Notes: generated by a model from the sequence alone, not told the origin. A stretch of DNA of 64,000 bases from Sternotherus odoratus (GCA_032164245.1 JAVMKO010000003.1:90457890-90521889), one strand, 5' to 3'. Shown: positions 10,700-23,238, numbered from the stretch's first letter. Program-made: numbers and translations.

Positions 10700-12369
10700 A
10701 AATGGTCTACTCTCCAGCAGCCAGATCAGAGCCTAAGTAAATTAGTCATGGCTGGTTTAACTTATAAACCCTTCTTCTCCCCAATCCTTGATTCTTTGTC
10801 CGCACAGCAAAAATACCATTTAATTCTAATTAGGACTGAAGACTCTTGAATGATGATGATAGAGAAATGTCTTTAGTTATTGTCTTTTGAGAGCTGCCAG
10901 GGGCAAGTGCAACTTTAGAGGCCAGGGTGGCAGGGGAGGCTAATGGCATAAATGAGAGAAGAGAGGGAGAAGAGTCAAGGTTTTGAAACACAGGCTGCAG
11001 CTGGCTATTTCCCTGAGGAGATTTTAAAAATACCCTTTTCACCCTCCATTTACAGTATACAGAAAATTTGAGCAAGTAAAAGGATCCCTTAGAGTGGCAG
11101 AAAAAAGGGACATGGCCTTCTAAATTATGTTTTTAAGTATAGCTGTTGAAAAGGATTTGCAGCAGCTACTTCTGTAACCCACATACTTTCTAGGTGTGGT
11201 GTTCTGTCCCATCTAGAGGCACCAAGCCCACTTAGAGTTAAATGAGTCTGCTCTACAGCCTTAGTTAACAGCCAGTTGACTTTTAGCTCATGTTGTAGAG
11301 GCTCATGCACTAAGTTCCAGAGATCCGCAGTTCTATCCCGCCCACCAACGACTGAGATTTGTTGGTGTTACATCTCTTCATACACCAAGTACATGATGAA
11401 AAACCAAATATTTATTGCTGAGCGGCTGAGGTACAGATGCACTTCAGGCACACAGTAGAGTTCTTTGACTGACTGTATGCAGCTTTCAGACTCCCACACT
11501 GGTCAAATGTCCTGTGTTGTCTTTGATAGTGGGTGGAGGATGAAAAGCTGGCTTGAATGAGCTGTGTTGCAAGTAGGTTTACTGCTGCTTCCTTCCTTCC
11601 TTCCTTTTTTGGCCTTCAGGTCAATGGGAAAGTGAACGAGAAAGACTTGCAATAATGTTCCAGCTGCCTTGCTGACTGAAAAGCTTGTTTGACTTCTCTT
11701 TTGATAGAAGTAATGGGGGAACAGGAACTTCTATACCTCTATTTTCATGAGAAAATCAGAGTCACTATTATATTGTGTTGCACACTGTGTAGATCATGAC
11801 TATTGTCTAATGTACCATGATGTGGTTGGGGATTATCCTGTTATACTACAATCCCCAGTAGTAGAAGCTGGTCTCCATTTGAATGAGTTCTATTAGAGTG
11901 GCAGTGAGTTTTGTTCTGGATTTTGTGGATTTTCTGGAAGCATTAACCCTGAAGTATTTCAGGTCAATTAACACTAATTCTTTTTTTTTTTAATTGAATC
12001 TCATTTTCTTATTACTCTCTTCTGTAGATACAGTTACCTTTTTATCTTTAGGCTAAGGACATAGAAACTAGTTTTATATTGAGATAGGAAAGAGATAAAA
12101 ATAGATTAACTATTGCATTGGACAATATACCATACAAAGACAACCCTGCTTTACCAAAGGATGAAAAAGTTGACCTGCTAGGTCTTTTCACTCTTTGATT
12201 GTATGTCATCTAATTTGCGTGTTAGACCGTAGTGATTTCCTGGCATACGAGAACATCTATTTGAATCAATGGCAGAACTCTTACTGGCTTCAATAGTACC
12301 AGAATTGGGTCCAGGATTCATAGTCAAGCCATACAAAGTGCTTTCCCCCATTGTTTTGCATTCAGATGA
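10700..12369. other. Intronic DNA with a tRNA-like SINE scrap
   Basis: 11280-11345 contains 'agctcatgttgtagaggctc' and 'gcagttctatcccgcc', similar to tRNA A- and B-box regions; it is probably the head of an old tRNA-derived SINE. A short (ttcc)n run sits near 11590-11607. Otherwise nothing is recognised. Confidence 0.45.
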
Positions 12370-12915
12370 ATGAGGTGCCTCTGGTGGGACCCACAGTCAA
12401 GTCAACTCTTCATATATCCAATGAGGGGAGGGGGTGGGGGGGAACCTGGGCCCGCTGTCCACTCCGGGTTCCAGCCCGGAGCCCTGTGGATCACAGCTGT
12501 TTACAGTGTTTCGTGTAACACCTGTGTAACAGCTGCAACTCCCTGGGCTACTTCCCCATGGTCTGTTCCCAACACCTTCTTTGTCCTCACCATAGGACCT
12601 TACTCTGGATGCCAGATAGCATTTGTATTCCTCCATCCTCCAGCAACACGCCCTCTCGCTCTCAGCTCACTGACTAGTCCTTTTTAAACCAGGTGCCCTG
12701 ATTAGCCTGCCTGTCTTAATTGATTCTAGCAGCTTCTTAATTGGCACTAAGTGTCCTAATTAGCCTGCCTGCTTTAATTGGTTCCAGCAAGTTCCTGATT
12801 GTTCTGGAACCACCCCTGTTACCTTACCCAGGGAAAAGGGACCTGCTTAATCTGGGACTAATATATCTGCTTTCTATCACGCTCCTGTAGCCATCTGACC
12901 TGACTCAGTCACAGT
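12370..12915. mobile_element. Probable LTR-retroelement remnant
   Basis: A distinct block carrying two tandem, diverged copies of a roughly 58-bp unit starting 'ttagcctgcctg(t/c)(c/t)ttaatt' at about 12701 and 12759. It then runs to 'ctcctgtagccatctgacct' and 'cagtcaca'. The composition and sharp edges suggest an LTR. Ends and target duplication are unclear, and there is no coding sequence. Confidence 0.4.
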
Positions 12916-13224
12916 GGCAAATGTTGATTATCCTTTGAAGACTACTAACATGTGTTTTTCTTTATTATTTTTAACCCATATCTATGTATAAGCCTTACAT
13001 TGTGCTACATTTTTCTGTAATTGGCTTCTACTTCAACATTTTAGTGCTTCTTCAAAGAGCAGTTTCACTGGAAATCTTAATGCTTCCTGTTTGAAAGGTT
13101 GTGGGATTTTTCAGTGTTTTGTTCTTGCCTCCTTTTTCTTTTCTCATCTCGCTCCATCTTTGTTTTTCTGGAGAATGCTTCCTCGTTTGGGTGTTGCATT
13201 AACCCGACATCTGTTCTGTTTTAG

Positions 13225-13275
13225 GAGAAACCCGATGCCAGCCCCACATCACTACAGCTGCGATCCCAGATTGAA
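13225..13275 (+). CDS. SASH1: SASH1 internal exon 1 of 7 in this window
   Basis: 51 nt, 17 codons, phase 0 at both ends. It follows a pyrimidine-rich acceptor ending ttttag at 13224 and is followed by the donor gtaagc at 13276. It reads EKPDASPTSLQLRSQIE, which matches the human SASH1 segment just after the N-terminal coiled region as I remember it. The upstream coding exons (the ADYYNTCFSDVCERM region in human) were looked for in 1-13224 and not seen, so the preceding intron is at least 13.2 kb long. Only 120 bp separate this exon from the next. Confidence 0.95.
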
Positions 13276-13395
13276 GTAAGCACAATGACTTTAATCATCT
13301 ATTTTTGTTTTGGATTTTTTATATATATATTTTGCACCAATTGGGTGAAGTTTGTTGTTCTGTCTGCACTCATGGCAATGTATCTTTCCTTACAG
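13276..13395 (+). other. SASH1: SASH1 120-bp mini-intron
   Basis: GT-AG intron (gtaagc to cttacag) of only 120 bp. It contains a TA-rich run near 13320 and no repeat. It is about 9 to 210 times shorter than the other five introns here. Confidence 0.93.
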
Positions 13396-13445
13396 GAATC
13401 GCTTGGCCTCAGTAGTACTGTGTCAACACCAGAGACTGAAAGAAA
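13396..13445 (+). CDS. SASH1: SASH1 internal exon 2 of 7
   Basis: 50 nt, starting in phase 0 and ending after two bases of a codon. The acceptor is ccttacag at 13395 and the donor gtaagt at 13446. It encodes ESLGLSSTVSTPETER plus the first two bases of a Lys codon. Human has ESLGFCSAVSTPEVERK, so this is a slightly diverged stretch. The Ser/Thr-rich sequence with S-T-P sites is probably disordered and may be phosphorylated (inference). A 14.1-kb intron follows. Confidence 0.94.
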
Positions 13446-13925
13446 GTAAGTTTGGGCTGTTGGGGAGCAGGAGGGTCTTAAGTGACTTTTTTTTTTTTTA
13501 GATGAATCAGCCAATTTATGTTAAACCAATTTAATTTCACCTAATTCCAGATAAAATGCCCCAATTGAAAACAAAACTGACATCTTTTTTTTTTCCTCTT
13601 GGTTATGCCATGTGCACGTGTGTGCATTCCTGCCATGTAAATAAAGTTGGCTGACAGCTGTAAGAAGTGTCATCGATTTCCCTGCAAACTAAAATCCACC
13701 TTTTTTTAAAAAATAGCTTTTTTTGTGACTAGATGTAAAAGTTCCAAAAACAGAAATAGGAGTTAAACACTGAAACCACTTTCCCCTTCTTGTGAGCTCA
13801 TAGTTTTGTTACTATGCCAAGCAAGTGGGGTATTTAAAAGCAACTTGAATTGTAGCCGTCCATAATAAAAACCTCTTTGTATGAGCTGTGTGGGTTTTGG
13901 TTTGTTCGCTCGCTCGCTCTCTTCT

Positions 13926-13947
13926 CCCCCCCCCCCCCCCCCCCCCC
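13926..13947. repeat. Poly-C tract (22 bp)
   Basis: 22 consecutive C residues after a cgctcgctcgctctc run. This length is prone to slippage and assembly error. Confidence 0.95.
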
Positions 13948-14261
13948 AGTCCTGCTGCAATGTTTCTGTATCTGTTTGTTTTCTATGCCTCCCTGCTTTT
14001 ATCCCAAGAACTGGAATTCCAACTGCTAAGGGTAATGTTCAGTAGTGTGTGAAAATGTCTCATCTTGTATTTCCAGGGACTACCAGCTTCTTAGTGAGAT
14101 CTTAACTAGTCCAGTTGGGAAAATGCACAGGGAGCCCAGTTTCAAATGTGTGGTGCTTTAATAGGACACTTCAGCCCCACATTTGAATGTCCAGTGAGAT
14201 ACTTGTTGAGATACTTGAGATACATACACGTCAGATACTTGCATGTCAGAATCGGACACTA

Positions 14262-14332
14262 TGGCCTTGTCTCCATTAGTTGGACTAGATGATCTCCTGA
14301 GGTCTCTTCCAACTCTGAGATTCTGTGACTAC
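14262..14332 (+). mobile_element. CR1 LINE 3' tail fragment
   Basis: 'ttggactagatgatctcctg' followed by 'aggtctcttccaactctgag' and 'attctgtgac' is the end of a CR1 3' UTR, just before the ATTCTATG-type octamer. Confidence 0.75.
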
Positions 14333-14724
14333 ACCAGCTGAGGGACATTTTTTCTAAAAAATGGCCACCGTTGCTCATACTGGTTCAGCTGCGTCAGCAT
14401 GAGCCGTGTTCGGAGCCCTTGTTGAGATAGGATACCAGCTGTTGTCACCACTTTATGTGCTGTTTCCATTAGTTGTGCTCAGAACAGACTTCGGTGACAC
14501 ATTATTTAAAGTGGTGGCAGCCAGTGGCCCATGTGCAGTAGGACTTCCAATCGGCCAAACGCTGGTGCTATCAAGTATTGAAAAATCTCCTTTGTGTAGA
14601 GAAGGTCTGAGTATCCTCAATGAGGATATCTCCCTGCCTATCTTCCATTTTTATTCTGTTATAATTAAACCAAAATTCCACATTTCCTATCATCATAATT
14701 ACTTAGTCCAGCCACAGATCTCAA

Positions 14725-14885
14725 ACACTTTATAGAAGAGTAAACACATTTTATAGATGGGGAAAATGGAGGCACAGAGGGGTGGAGTGACTTGCCCAAG
14801 GTCACCCAGCAGGCCAGAGGCCGGACTGAGAATAGAACCCAGATCTTCTGATGTATAATGTTCTAACCACTAGGATGTACTCCCT
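14725..14885 (-). repeat. MIR/CORE-SINE, antisense
   Basis: Reads 'tagatggggaaaatggaggc', then 'gacttgcccaaggtcaccca', 'gaatagaacccagatcttc' and 'ttctaaccactagga'. This is the reverse complement of the MIR core and tRNA-like head and is well preserved. Confidence 0.8.
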
Positions 14886-15238
14886 TGCAGTATAGCTGCT
14901 AACCTACAGATACCTTGTATAAAAAGAAAGCAATACATACATACATAAGTATACTCGGAGTGGTTTTATCCTGAAAAGTGCTTGTTTTGTTTTTTAACTG
15001 AAAGAAGAATAACTTCACTTCTCAATTTAAATTGCATGAATTTAATAACTTATGTTGCATGAATGAAATAACATACGTTGAGAGTGTGTGTGAACTGAAG
15101 CACAGAACTGATTTAATCCATCCAAATTCATGTAGGATTGTCACAGAGGAAGTTTTGCATCAGGGAATTTGCACAGTCATAAAACACTTAACTTGAAGCA
15201 TGTGGTCCTTCTGTTTGATGTGAGACTGAAAATTGCAG

Positions 15239-16111
15239 AGTAGTCTTAGGGGAATTCTGTGCTAAAAAATTCTGTGCACAATATTTTAAAATTCTGTATA
15301 GTTTATTTTCCAAAATAACCCAATATAATGGACAGTTTCAATTATTTTGGTAATTTATTTAAAAATACCTGTCAGCCATTATGTCTGTAACAATACAGAT
15401 AAAAACAATTCAGGAAATGTTTTGTGGCAAATAGATTCCCTACTAGGCATATTAATATGGAACTTTGAGTAATAATTCATTTAAACTACAGTATAGAAAC
15501 CCATTTCCCACACCCCTCAGAAGCAGTACAAAGGCTTGGGGGAGTAGGGGGTAATGGAGGAGCTGAGGGAAAGTCAAGTAATTGCTGGGAAGAAGCCTGG
15601 GTGTAAACTTGGAGGGTGGATGGGAGAAGTATGGTACAGATTTCTGGGGGGGGAGGGCAGGGATTGTTAGGGAGTTGGGGACTCTCCCCCATGCAGACCC
15701 TGGCTAACTCCTATCCTCTCTCATTCAGTCTGGGATATGCCTCTGACCCCATGTGGCCCTGCACCCCCAATAAGAAACTCCCTGTTCCCATGTGTTCTTG
15801 CACTCCACTCCCATTTAGCCCAACCCCAGTCTGTACCCCCACTAGCCCAACTGAATCCTAGTCTGTGACCCTCCAGCATCCCTATGTGCCCCATGGCCAC
15901 ATGGGCAGGGTGACGTGAGAAACACAGCCTCTTCTCTTCCCCATCTGAAACTAGGGCTGATCTCTGTTTTGGCACCACAGCAGTCCCTGGTAGATAAAAG
16001 GTGTAATTGCAGCACCTCTTTGGCAGAATGTATCTTCTGCGGAGGAAAAAAAATGTCCATGGGACACGAATTCTGAGCATGCACAGTGGCACAGAATTCC
16101 CCCAGGAGTAA
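15239..16111. mobile_element. MITE with 'ggggaattctgtgc' termini
   Basis: The left end agtcttaggggaattctgtg mirrors cacagaattcccccaggagt at the right. The interior has a C/T-rich section (15700-15900) and a G-rich section (15530-15660). No transposase is present, and the target duplication is unclear. Confidence 0.65.
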
Positions 16112-16483
16112 AAGGGGTAATGATCATTTGATGCCAGACTGAAAACACCAGTGGAAAATAGTCAAGGTAGAAGTGATTTAAGCCTGTATTATTAGGATGA
16201 TACTTGATTGATCAATGCTAGTTTTATTCTCCTAGCTGAGTGGCATTGTCTCATCAGTTCAGCACTCTTACATGCAGGTAGAAAGAAGACTATGAAATTC
16301 ATCGACAAGAAAATGACCCTCTTCCAGTTGTTTAGTCCATCAGATAATTTTTTTCTTATTGCCAACCAACTGAATTAGATGCTTTTTCATAATTTTCTAT
16401 TTAGGCCTCATGTATTTGAGTTATGTGCTTTCTTTGGTCCTGCCTGCTAGGATACCGTACTTGGGAGAATGCAGGCAGTTTGT

Positions 16484-16764
16484 GAGGGTATGTCTAAACT
16501 GCAATTTGACACCCATGGCTGGCCCGTGCCTGCTGACTTGGGGTCACAGAACTTGGGCTAAGGGGCTGTTTAATTGCAGTGTAGACGTTTGGGTTTGGCG
16601 TGGAACCCAAGCTCTGGGATACTTGCAGAGTCCTAGAGCCCAGGCTCCAACCAAAGCCCAAACATCAATACCATAATTAAACAACTCCATAGCGTGAGCC
16701 TCACAAGCCTGAGTCAGCTGGCCCAAGACAGCCACAGGTTTTTAACTGCAGTGTAGACAAACCC
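16484..16764. mobile_element. Palindromic MITE ('gtctacactgca' termini)
   Basis: The left end gagggtatgtctaaactgca mirrors actgcagtgtagacaaaccc at the right. 'aaggggctgtttaattgcag' and 'gtgtagacgtttgggtttgg' repeat inverted as 'ccaaagcccaaac' and 'aattaaacaactcc'. Nearly the whole element is one imperfect foldback. Confidence 0.75.
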
Positions 16765-16804
16765 TGCTGTACCACTGCTGATGGCTCATCTACACAGCAA
16801 TGCA

Positions 16805-16930
16805 AACTGCAGCCGGTCAGGAATTTTTCATTGAAACGTTTTTCATTGGAAAATGCTGATTTGTTGAAACTTAATTTTTTGGTGGAAACGTATCAAATTT
16901 TGATTAAAGGTTTCTCAGGTCCAGGATGGA
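16805..16930. repeat. AT-rich 'tttttcattgaaa' repeat
   Basis: Alternating ttttcattg, gaaacg and aaattt motifs, the same style as the longer block at 55840-56150. Probably a fragment of one interspersed AT-rich repeat family. Confidence 0.4.
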
Positions 16931-16934
16931 ATTT

Positions 16935-17100
16935 CTTGTCAGAGACCCAACAGCTTGGTGTTCAGGACACTCACCTGGGATGTGGGAGACCTCGTTCAGG
17001 CTTGATTCAGACCAGAAATTTGAATCTGTTTCTTTCATATGTTTTTCCTAGCCACTGAACTCTATAGTGAGTGTCTCATTCTCTCTCTCTAACCCAATAC
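16935..17100 (+). repeat. tRNA-derived SINE-like fragment
   Basis: Contains 'ggtgttcaggacactcacct' and 'gggatgtgggagacctcg', a tRNA-like head also present at 17160, followed by a 'ttcagaccagaaatttgaat' body. Confidence 0.45.
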
Positions 17101-17159
17101 ATTGTTATTTACACAGAGTGGAACAGTTTCAACAGAGGAGAAGGAAGGGAGAAAAGAGA

Positions 17160-17280
17160 GACTGACTCTCACCTGGTGGTTAGGGGATCTCCTAGCATGT
17201 GGGGGACTCAGGTTCAAGAACCTGCTCTGCCTTATTCAGTGCCCTAACTACTAGACAATCGCAGGGGGAAGGGTGTCTCA
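17160..17280 (+). repeat. tRNA-derived SINE-like fragment
   Basis: 'cacctggtggttaggggatc' (A-box-like) and 'gactcaggttcaagaacctg' (B box, ggttcaag) are correctly spaced for an RNA polymerase III promoter of a tRNA-type SINE. The 3' part is decayed. Confidence 0.5.
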
Positions 17281-19125
17281 TGATGTTTGCTATAATTTTC
17301 AAAATATCTTGTTTTCATTCCTGTGTAGAAATAAGCAGGTAATGTCAGTCTAGCTTCTATAGGCCTAGTGTCTGCTGGTCACAAAATCCACCCTAATGAT
17401 TGGCGTGAAACTAATAGCAACTTCCTTTTCAGTAGAGAGGCAAGAGGGCTCTGTGGGCCTGGAGACTAAATTACCTTCTCCTCTCTAGTAATGGTCCCTC
17501 CAGAAAGGGGGTGGGGAAGTATAAGCTTCTGTTTCTGTTGTCCATACTATTCTAGCTCGAGAGAGAGTGTGAGTGTAGTAAAATGTGTTTGCCATGACAC
17601 TAAAAATGCTCATTCCATTAAATTGGCTATAACAAGGAAAACTGGGGGGGGGGAGGGGGCAGGAGGAAAACTGCAGGGAAAACATAATCAGAAAAATCCT
17701 TATGGTACCAAACACAGCAGAGAGGTGTCTAAGGTTTGTGTGGTTATGTTGCTTATATAGCTGGTAATACCCAGTATGTATAAAAACTGCCTGAAATATG
17801 GTCCATTAAAAAATAGGAAGCAGAGTCGCGTTTGTTCAAGTCTAGTTCTAAACTTCATGATTAGTTGAGTTTTTCAGATAAGTTGCTTCTATAAATTGAA
17901 TCACTTATGCAGTTTTTGTAAGGTTGTAATACTCTGCAAATAACTCAATGGAAAATGTTACTCATGAAACGTTTGTGCTTTTTCTTCCATTAATAGTAGT
18001 ATTTTTCTCCTGTCAGGTTTAATTTCCACATGTACGCCCTTCAAATTGCAGCATTATTGTCAGATTGACTGTTAGTGTAATATCGTAAATCCCAGCTTGC
18101 CTCCAGCGTAGTGGCATGCCTCTGTGTACAACACGGATATTTTTCATTTTGAACAGCAATCCTGGTTATGCAGACACAACTGAATTTTGGTTTTGACTAA
18201 AATTATGACTAATATAAGACCAAATACCCAGGAAATACGTTCTTGGTGGCTATTGTTGCTGCTTGGTGCCAGTAATGTGTCAAGCCAGAGGTGCATCATA
18301 TGTACTAATAACGCTATTATTTCTCTAAGATGACAACTCCCCAAGGAAGTTTACTCAAGACAGGGCATTGGTGGCAGCGGGGGAGGGAGAGGTTGTTTGC
18401 CTCATTGTAAACATGGTGTTTTAAACAATGGAAACCAACCTTCTGATTAGCTCCCAGTCCCCATATTTGAGCAGTCAAGACTGCGTGATGGACTGATGAG
18501 CTCTGTACGTTTGACAGGAAATCCAGGCCAACCCCACTCCCCTTGAACTCATGCTTCTGCATCCTGTCTCTCATCCTGTTTTTAGCAAATCCAGGGATGT
18601 TGCGGAGGGAAGTTGTTTGTTTCCCCATTGGGGAATAGATCTGTTTGCTGTTACTGTGCACTGCACTGGCCTTGTTACATATTTTAAATGTGGTGTATCA
18701 GAGAGCCTTCAGGAAAGGGTGGGAGCTAGATGCCAAGTGCAAGAGCACCACATACAGGCAGGACAAGACACAGTCTCCGGTGTATAAGTTATTCTTCCCT
18801 GTGTGTAAGTTATTCTTCCAGTTAGAGGGGCGGGGAAAGGAGAAAAAACTACAGATGCATAAAAATGGGGGTCAGTAACTGTGAGTGAAACTCTCTGGCA
18901 TCCTCATCGCATTCTAAATCTTTGCGTCCCAGTGGATGTCCAGAAGTGTCCCATCGTGCAACAAATCACTCACTGCTTCTTGAGCGATATTATTCATCAG
19001 TACAGCACAACTTCTAACCAAGAAAATGAAGATATGTCATGTTAATGTTGTGATTCGTGTTCCCATATCTGTCAGGTTATAGCAAAAAGTATTTTAAATA
19101 TTCTCTGCCAGGTGAGCCTCTAGAC

Positions 19126-19480
19126 CAGGAGTGGGCAAACTACGGCCTGCGGGCTACATGTGGGCCGCCGGCCATTTTTTTCTGGCCCACGAAGGGCTCC
19201 CAATAGGGGGTGGGGTCCCGGGGGGAGGTGGTTATAGTGAGGGGGGGTCTCGGGAGGGGGCAGTCAGGGAACAAAGAGCAGAGGGCTTAGATAGGGTGTG
19301 GGGCCCTGGTGGGTCAGTTAGAGTGTGGCGGGAGTCCTCCAGAGGGGGTGATGGGTCAGGCGTTCGAAGGGGGGAAGTGGGTGGGAGTCATATAGAGGGC
19401 ATGGCCAGGCTCTTTGGGGAGGTACAGCTTTCCCTACCCAGCACACCGCACAATTTCGAACCCCAATGTGCCCACCCCTG
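19126..19480. mobile_element. hAT-type MITE ('gtgggcaaac' family) with 8-bp target duplication
   Basis: It starts caggagtgggcaaactacgg and ends aatgtgcccacccctg. The exact 8-bp repeat ctctagac flanks it at 19118-19125 and 19481-19488. The interior is G-rich. Confidence 0.85.
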
Positions 19481-22156
19481 CTCTAGACCAACATCACAGT
19501 GCAGGTTGCAAGAGTCAGGTAGAGGTTGATCTGTCCAGCAGAGGATTCAGGAATACTTGTATCATGTGTATGCTGCATGATGTAACATTCCTGAGGGGCT
19601 TGGCATTCCAGCTTATAGGAGTCCCTGTGCGTTCAGCAGCTGTGTCCTTAACTCTGGTTCAGCTGTTCACAAATTTAAACCTCTGTTGTGCTGTGTGCGT
19701 GTCTAGTACGAACGTGCCTCTTACACTGAACTTCTCGCATTTGGAGTCCGTGCACTGTGGCCAGCTCTCTGGCCAATGGGAGGTGGTTTATGGGTTGTGA
19801 ATGTTCGGACTGTTTTTTTGTGAAAGCTACTTGATTCTCAAGGCATACAGTGAAGTTGTTGTCAAAGAAACCAGAGCAGCAACGACAAAAGCAGCCATCT
19901 GTAGGCTCCGTCTTCCCTTTGAGGGACTCTATTAGTTTAATCCATTCTTACAGGCTGAAGATTTGCTTCCCTGGGTATGCAGAGAGTTTTCAGCCCCGCT
20001 GCCATTATGTGGTATAAGCTCAAATTTATCTTGGGTATTAAACCTACAGATCAGTGCAGTGCTGGGAGAGCACTTGGAGTTCAGTGATACCTTATTCCAT
20101 AGCATTTCCTAATGGAAGCAGCAGTCTTTTAAAACATACTTTCTTTATACAAAATAACACACAAGACCCAAACTCTTGTCCCTGTGGTACTCTAATCCCC
20201 TGGTCGTTGGCAGTAATATTTAGCGCCAAGCTTCCTAATCCAATTCCACTGTAGAATCCAGACTCCAGGCCAAGCCCCAAAAGCAAAAAGGTCATTAAAT
20301 CAGCACTCTAGGCCACGTTCCCATTGTGCTGGCTTAAATTTGGTCAGATTCAATTCTGGCAGCTTGTCACCATGTCCAGGTTAATTGTGGCAGATGACTG
20401 TGAGTTCATCTGTGTTGAAACAGGAGAGCTACACTGATGAGGATGGGAAGCAGGAAGAGGACAAAAACGGAGAACAACAATAAAAAACCCAAACAAACTC
20501 AGAACACCACTTAATTAAGGACAGAATAAATTCCCACTGTGTAGGTTAGAAATTCCCAAGGGAAATATGAGATGGTGGGGGAGAAGAAAGAGAAATTTTA
20601 TCTCCCAAATTTCTGGATAGTTACGGTAACATTTCTTTATATGCAGTGCTTGCAAGAATCAAAAGGAGTCAGTGAATGTGTGTACAACCCCATATTAACT
20701 TGTTTGAGGCCAGATTCAGTGGAAGACAAACTATTTGAGCTGCCTGAAAATAGCCTCCCAAAGAGAAATCGAGCAGGAAACTCCCACAATAACATTCACA
20801 ATAGGAGTGAAAGGCCAGCCAAACACAGCCTGTGACAAGTACGACCAGTGTGTGTCTGAGCAGCTGGAGGAAAATTTCAATCCTGATAATTTTGTTAAAG
20901 GATGTTTTTCAAAAGAGCCCTAAACTTGTCACAGCCAGTCAGCGCAGCATGTAATGGCCAACATGCTTTGTATATAGAGGAACATCACATTTGTCAGACT
21001 GGGCCTACCTCACTGCTGTGGAAGTATTTTAGAGCTAAACATTGCATCCCCCTGCCAACGGCTGTGTTCAGACTGCACTAGTAGAACCAACATGGCTGGT
21101 TCCATGTTGAGGGGGAGGGAGAGCGGGAGGGACACAACAAAAATAACGGCTGTGTGTTTGTTTCCACTGAGAAAGTTTTGACCTGCTTAAAGAGCCATTG
21201 CTATGGAAACGTAATGAGAAGATAATTGAATGGAACCTCTTTGCCTTCCATCTCTTTACCCTGATGGCAGGAAGGTCAGAACCTCGCAGCCTTGCTTTCC
21301 CTTCAGGTCCATGCAAATTTGAGAAGAAACTAAAGGCCCATTTTCCTCCTCTGTGCCAGTCCCGTTAGATAAATTATCTTGTGTTCAGTGAGTAACAGTT
21401 ATAAAGATGTCAGTTTTCACACTGATTATGTGACTGGGCCCTACATGATGCATACAGATAACCAAGTGCCCTGCCAAAGGAACATCCAGTGTTGTTTTAT
21501 TCAGCAACCCAAATGTGAATATTTTTAGATCCAAAATCACATCCTGAACCATCCACTCCACAAGGATTGTAAATAGTTATTGACAAGAGCTAAGAGGGCC
21601 ACTACCAACTTATTGAAGATCATACTGGTGTTTGTTTCATTTTTTTTGGACTGCATTGGACACCTGTGGATTTTATGGCCCATAAATAAGATGAGGCCAT
21701 GTTTTAAAGCATACCTGCATTTATAATGTTTAAGGTAAAATAAAAGCCCATCAGAATCACTTCATTCTCTGCTCCTCTGTTCTGGTTCGTTTTGAGAATG
21801 ATGGGCTTTTGAAAGCCAACAGCACATTCATAAAAGCAGCGCCTGGTGTCATTTGTTTCCCTTTCCAGTTCTGTAGTGGTCCAGCGTGGGGCTATTTCAC
21901 ATCTCAGGGCACATATTGACTGTGTGCCTTGTAAAAGCAGCCAGTGTATGCAAGATAAGCCCTGGTGCTTTCCTAACAACAAAATCAGCTCACACTCAAT
22001 AGGGAAAATTGTAACCTAGCTAGTTCAATAGAGCTGTAGCCTAAAGCCCTTTTTGTAAGTGGATACTTTGGTCAACTGGCCTGCGGTGCATACGTTTGCA
22101 GTTATCTCCGGCCTTGGGGGAGGGAGGTGTGTGTCTTGGCAGCACAACCTCTAGGA

Positions 22157-22825
22157 CAGTGGTGGGCAATGGCTTGTCAGGGTAATCTGCTGACAGGCCA
22201 CCAGACAGTTTGGTTACATGTGCATGGCCGCCTGCAGCTCCCAGTGGCCGCAGTTCGCAGTTCCTGGCCAATGCGAGCTGCAGGAAGCAGCGCAGGCCAC
22301 ATGGACACATAGGCGCCAACTTCCCCTGGCGCAGGTGGGTGCTCATGACCCCTCATCCCTGGCCTCGCCCCAACTCCACCAGTTCCCTGCCCCCATTCCA
22401 ATCCCTTCCCCAAAATTCCCACCCCAACTCTGCCCCCTCCATGCCCCGATTGGATCCCTTTCCCAAATCCCTGTTCTGGCCCCGCCTCCTACCCTGGGCG
22501 TGCCACATTCCCCCACTTTCACCCTCCTTCCAAGCACTTGCGGCGCAAAATAACTGTTTTGCACGACTGGGAGGGAGCGGGGAGAAGCAGGATCTGGCAG
22601 CACGAGGAGGTGGAGGAGAGCTGGGGTGGATTGGGGGTGGGGCAGGGAGCTGCCGGTGCACCCACCAATTTTTCCCCGTGGGTGCTCCAGTCCATGGAGT
22701 CAGCGCCTATGCATGGACGTGCTGGCTGCCGCTTTCCGCAGCTCCCATTGGCCAGGAACGGCAAACCATGGCCACTGGGAGCTGCGGGCGGCCGTGCATA
22801 TGTAAGCAAAACATCTGGTGGCCTT
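22157..22825. mobile_element. hAT-type foldback MITE, interrupted by a second MITE
   Basis: It starts cagtggtgggcaatggcttg. The left arm ('caggccaccagacagtttgg', 'ggccgcctgcagctcccagt') is mirrored by the right arm ('actgggagctgcgggcggcc', 'aaaacatctggtggcc'). The right terminus is missing. The insertion at 22307-22710 splits the centre. Confidence 0.7.
22307..22710. mobile_element. Nested MITE with 'ataggcgc' termini
   Basis: The ends acataggcgccaact and gtcagcgcctat are inverted repeats. The flanks acatggac (22299-22306) and gcatggac (22711-22718) match at 7 of 8 positions, as expected for a hAT duplication. The host element reads continuously once this piece is removed. Confidence 0.75.
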
Positions 22826-23238
22826 GAAAAGGAGTGTATGGAATGTGTAAACAGGTAGGTATAGAAATAGCATTACCATCTGTTGATGTTTAATAACAAG
22901 GTTAAGTCCTGATGGAACCTTTGGTATAGCTGGTGGTGCCATGGTGTGTCTAAAACTCTATGTTCCAAAGACACAACTCCATTGGAGCACATCGTTTCTG
23001 TAAAACAGGTATGTAGCAAGCATGTTCTTTGGATCCAAAGAGTAGCCTTCATTTTTAACCTATAGTAAGGCAGTTTTTAATTTCTTGTTTCCACATCTCA
23101 GGCCCATGAGGTCTTAAAAATAGGCCTAGGAATGGTTTTGAAATTGCGAGATTCACAGATAAAGTTCTGGACATTTCTTAACTTCTATCCTACGTAGGAT
23201 TGGAAACTACTTCTATAAGGAAAGCTCTGTGTAAGTTC

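Noticed and set aside
11280..11345. Possible tRNA gene
   Set aside because: A- and B-box-like words are present, but I cannot form a full cloverleaf. More likely a decayed SINE head.
12370..12687. 105-codon ORF near 12.4 kb
   Set aside because: Lies in a repeat-like LTR remnant; the translation shows no domain.
22210..22827. 205-codon ORF
   Set aside because: It crosses the boundaries of two nested MITEs, and other frames are equally open, so it is not a gene.
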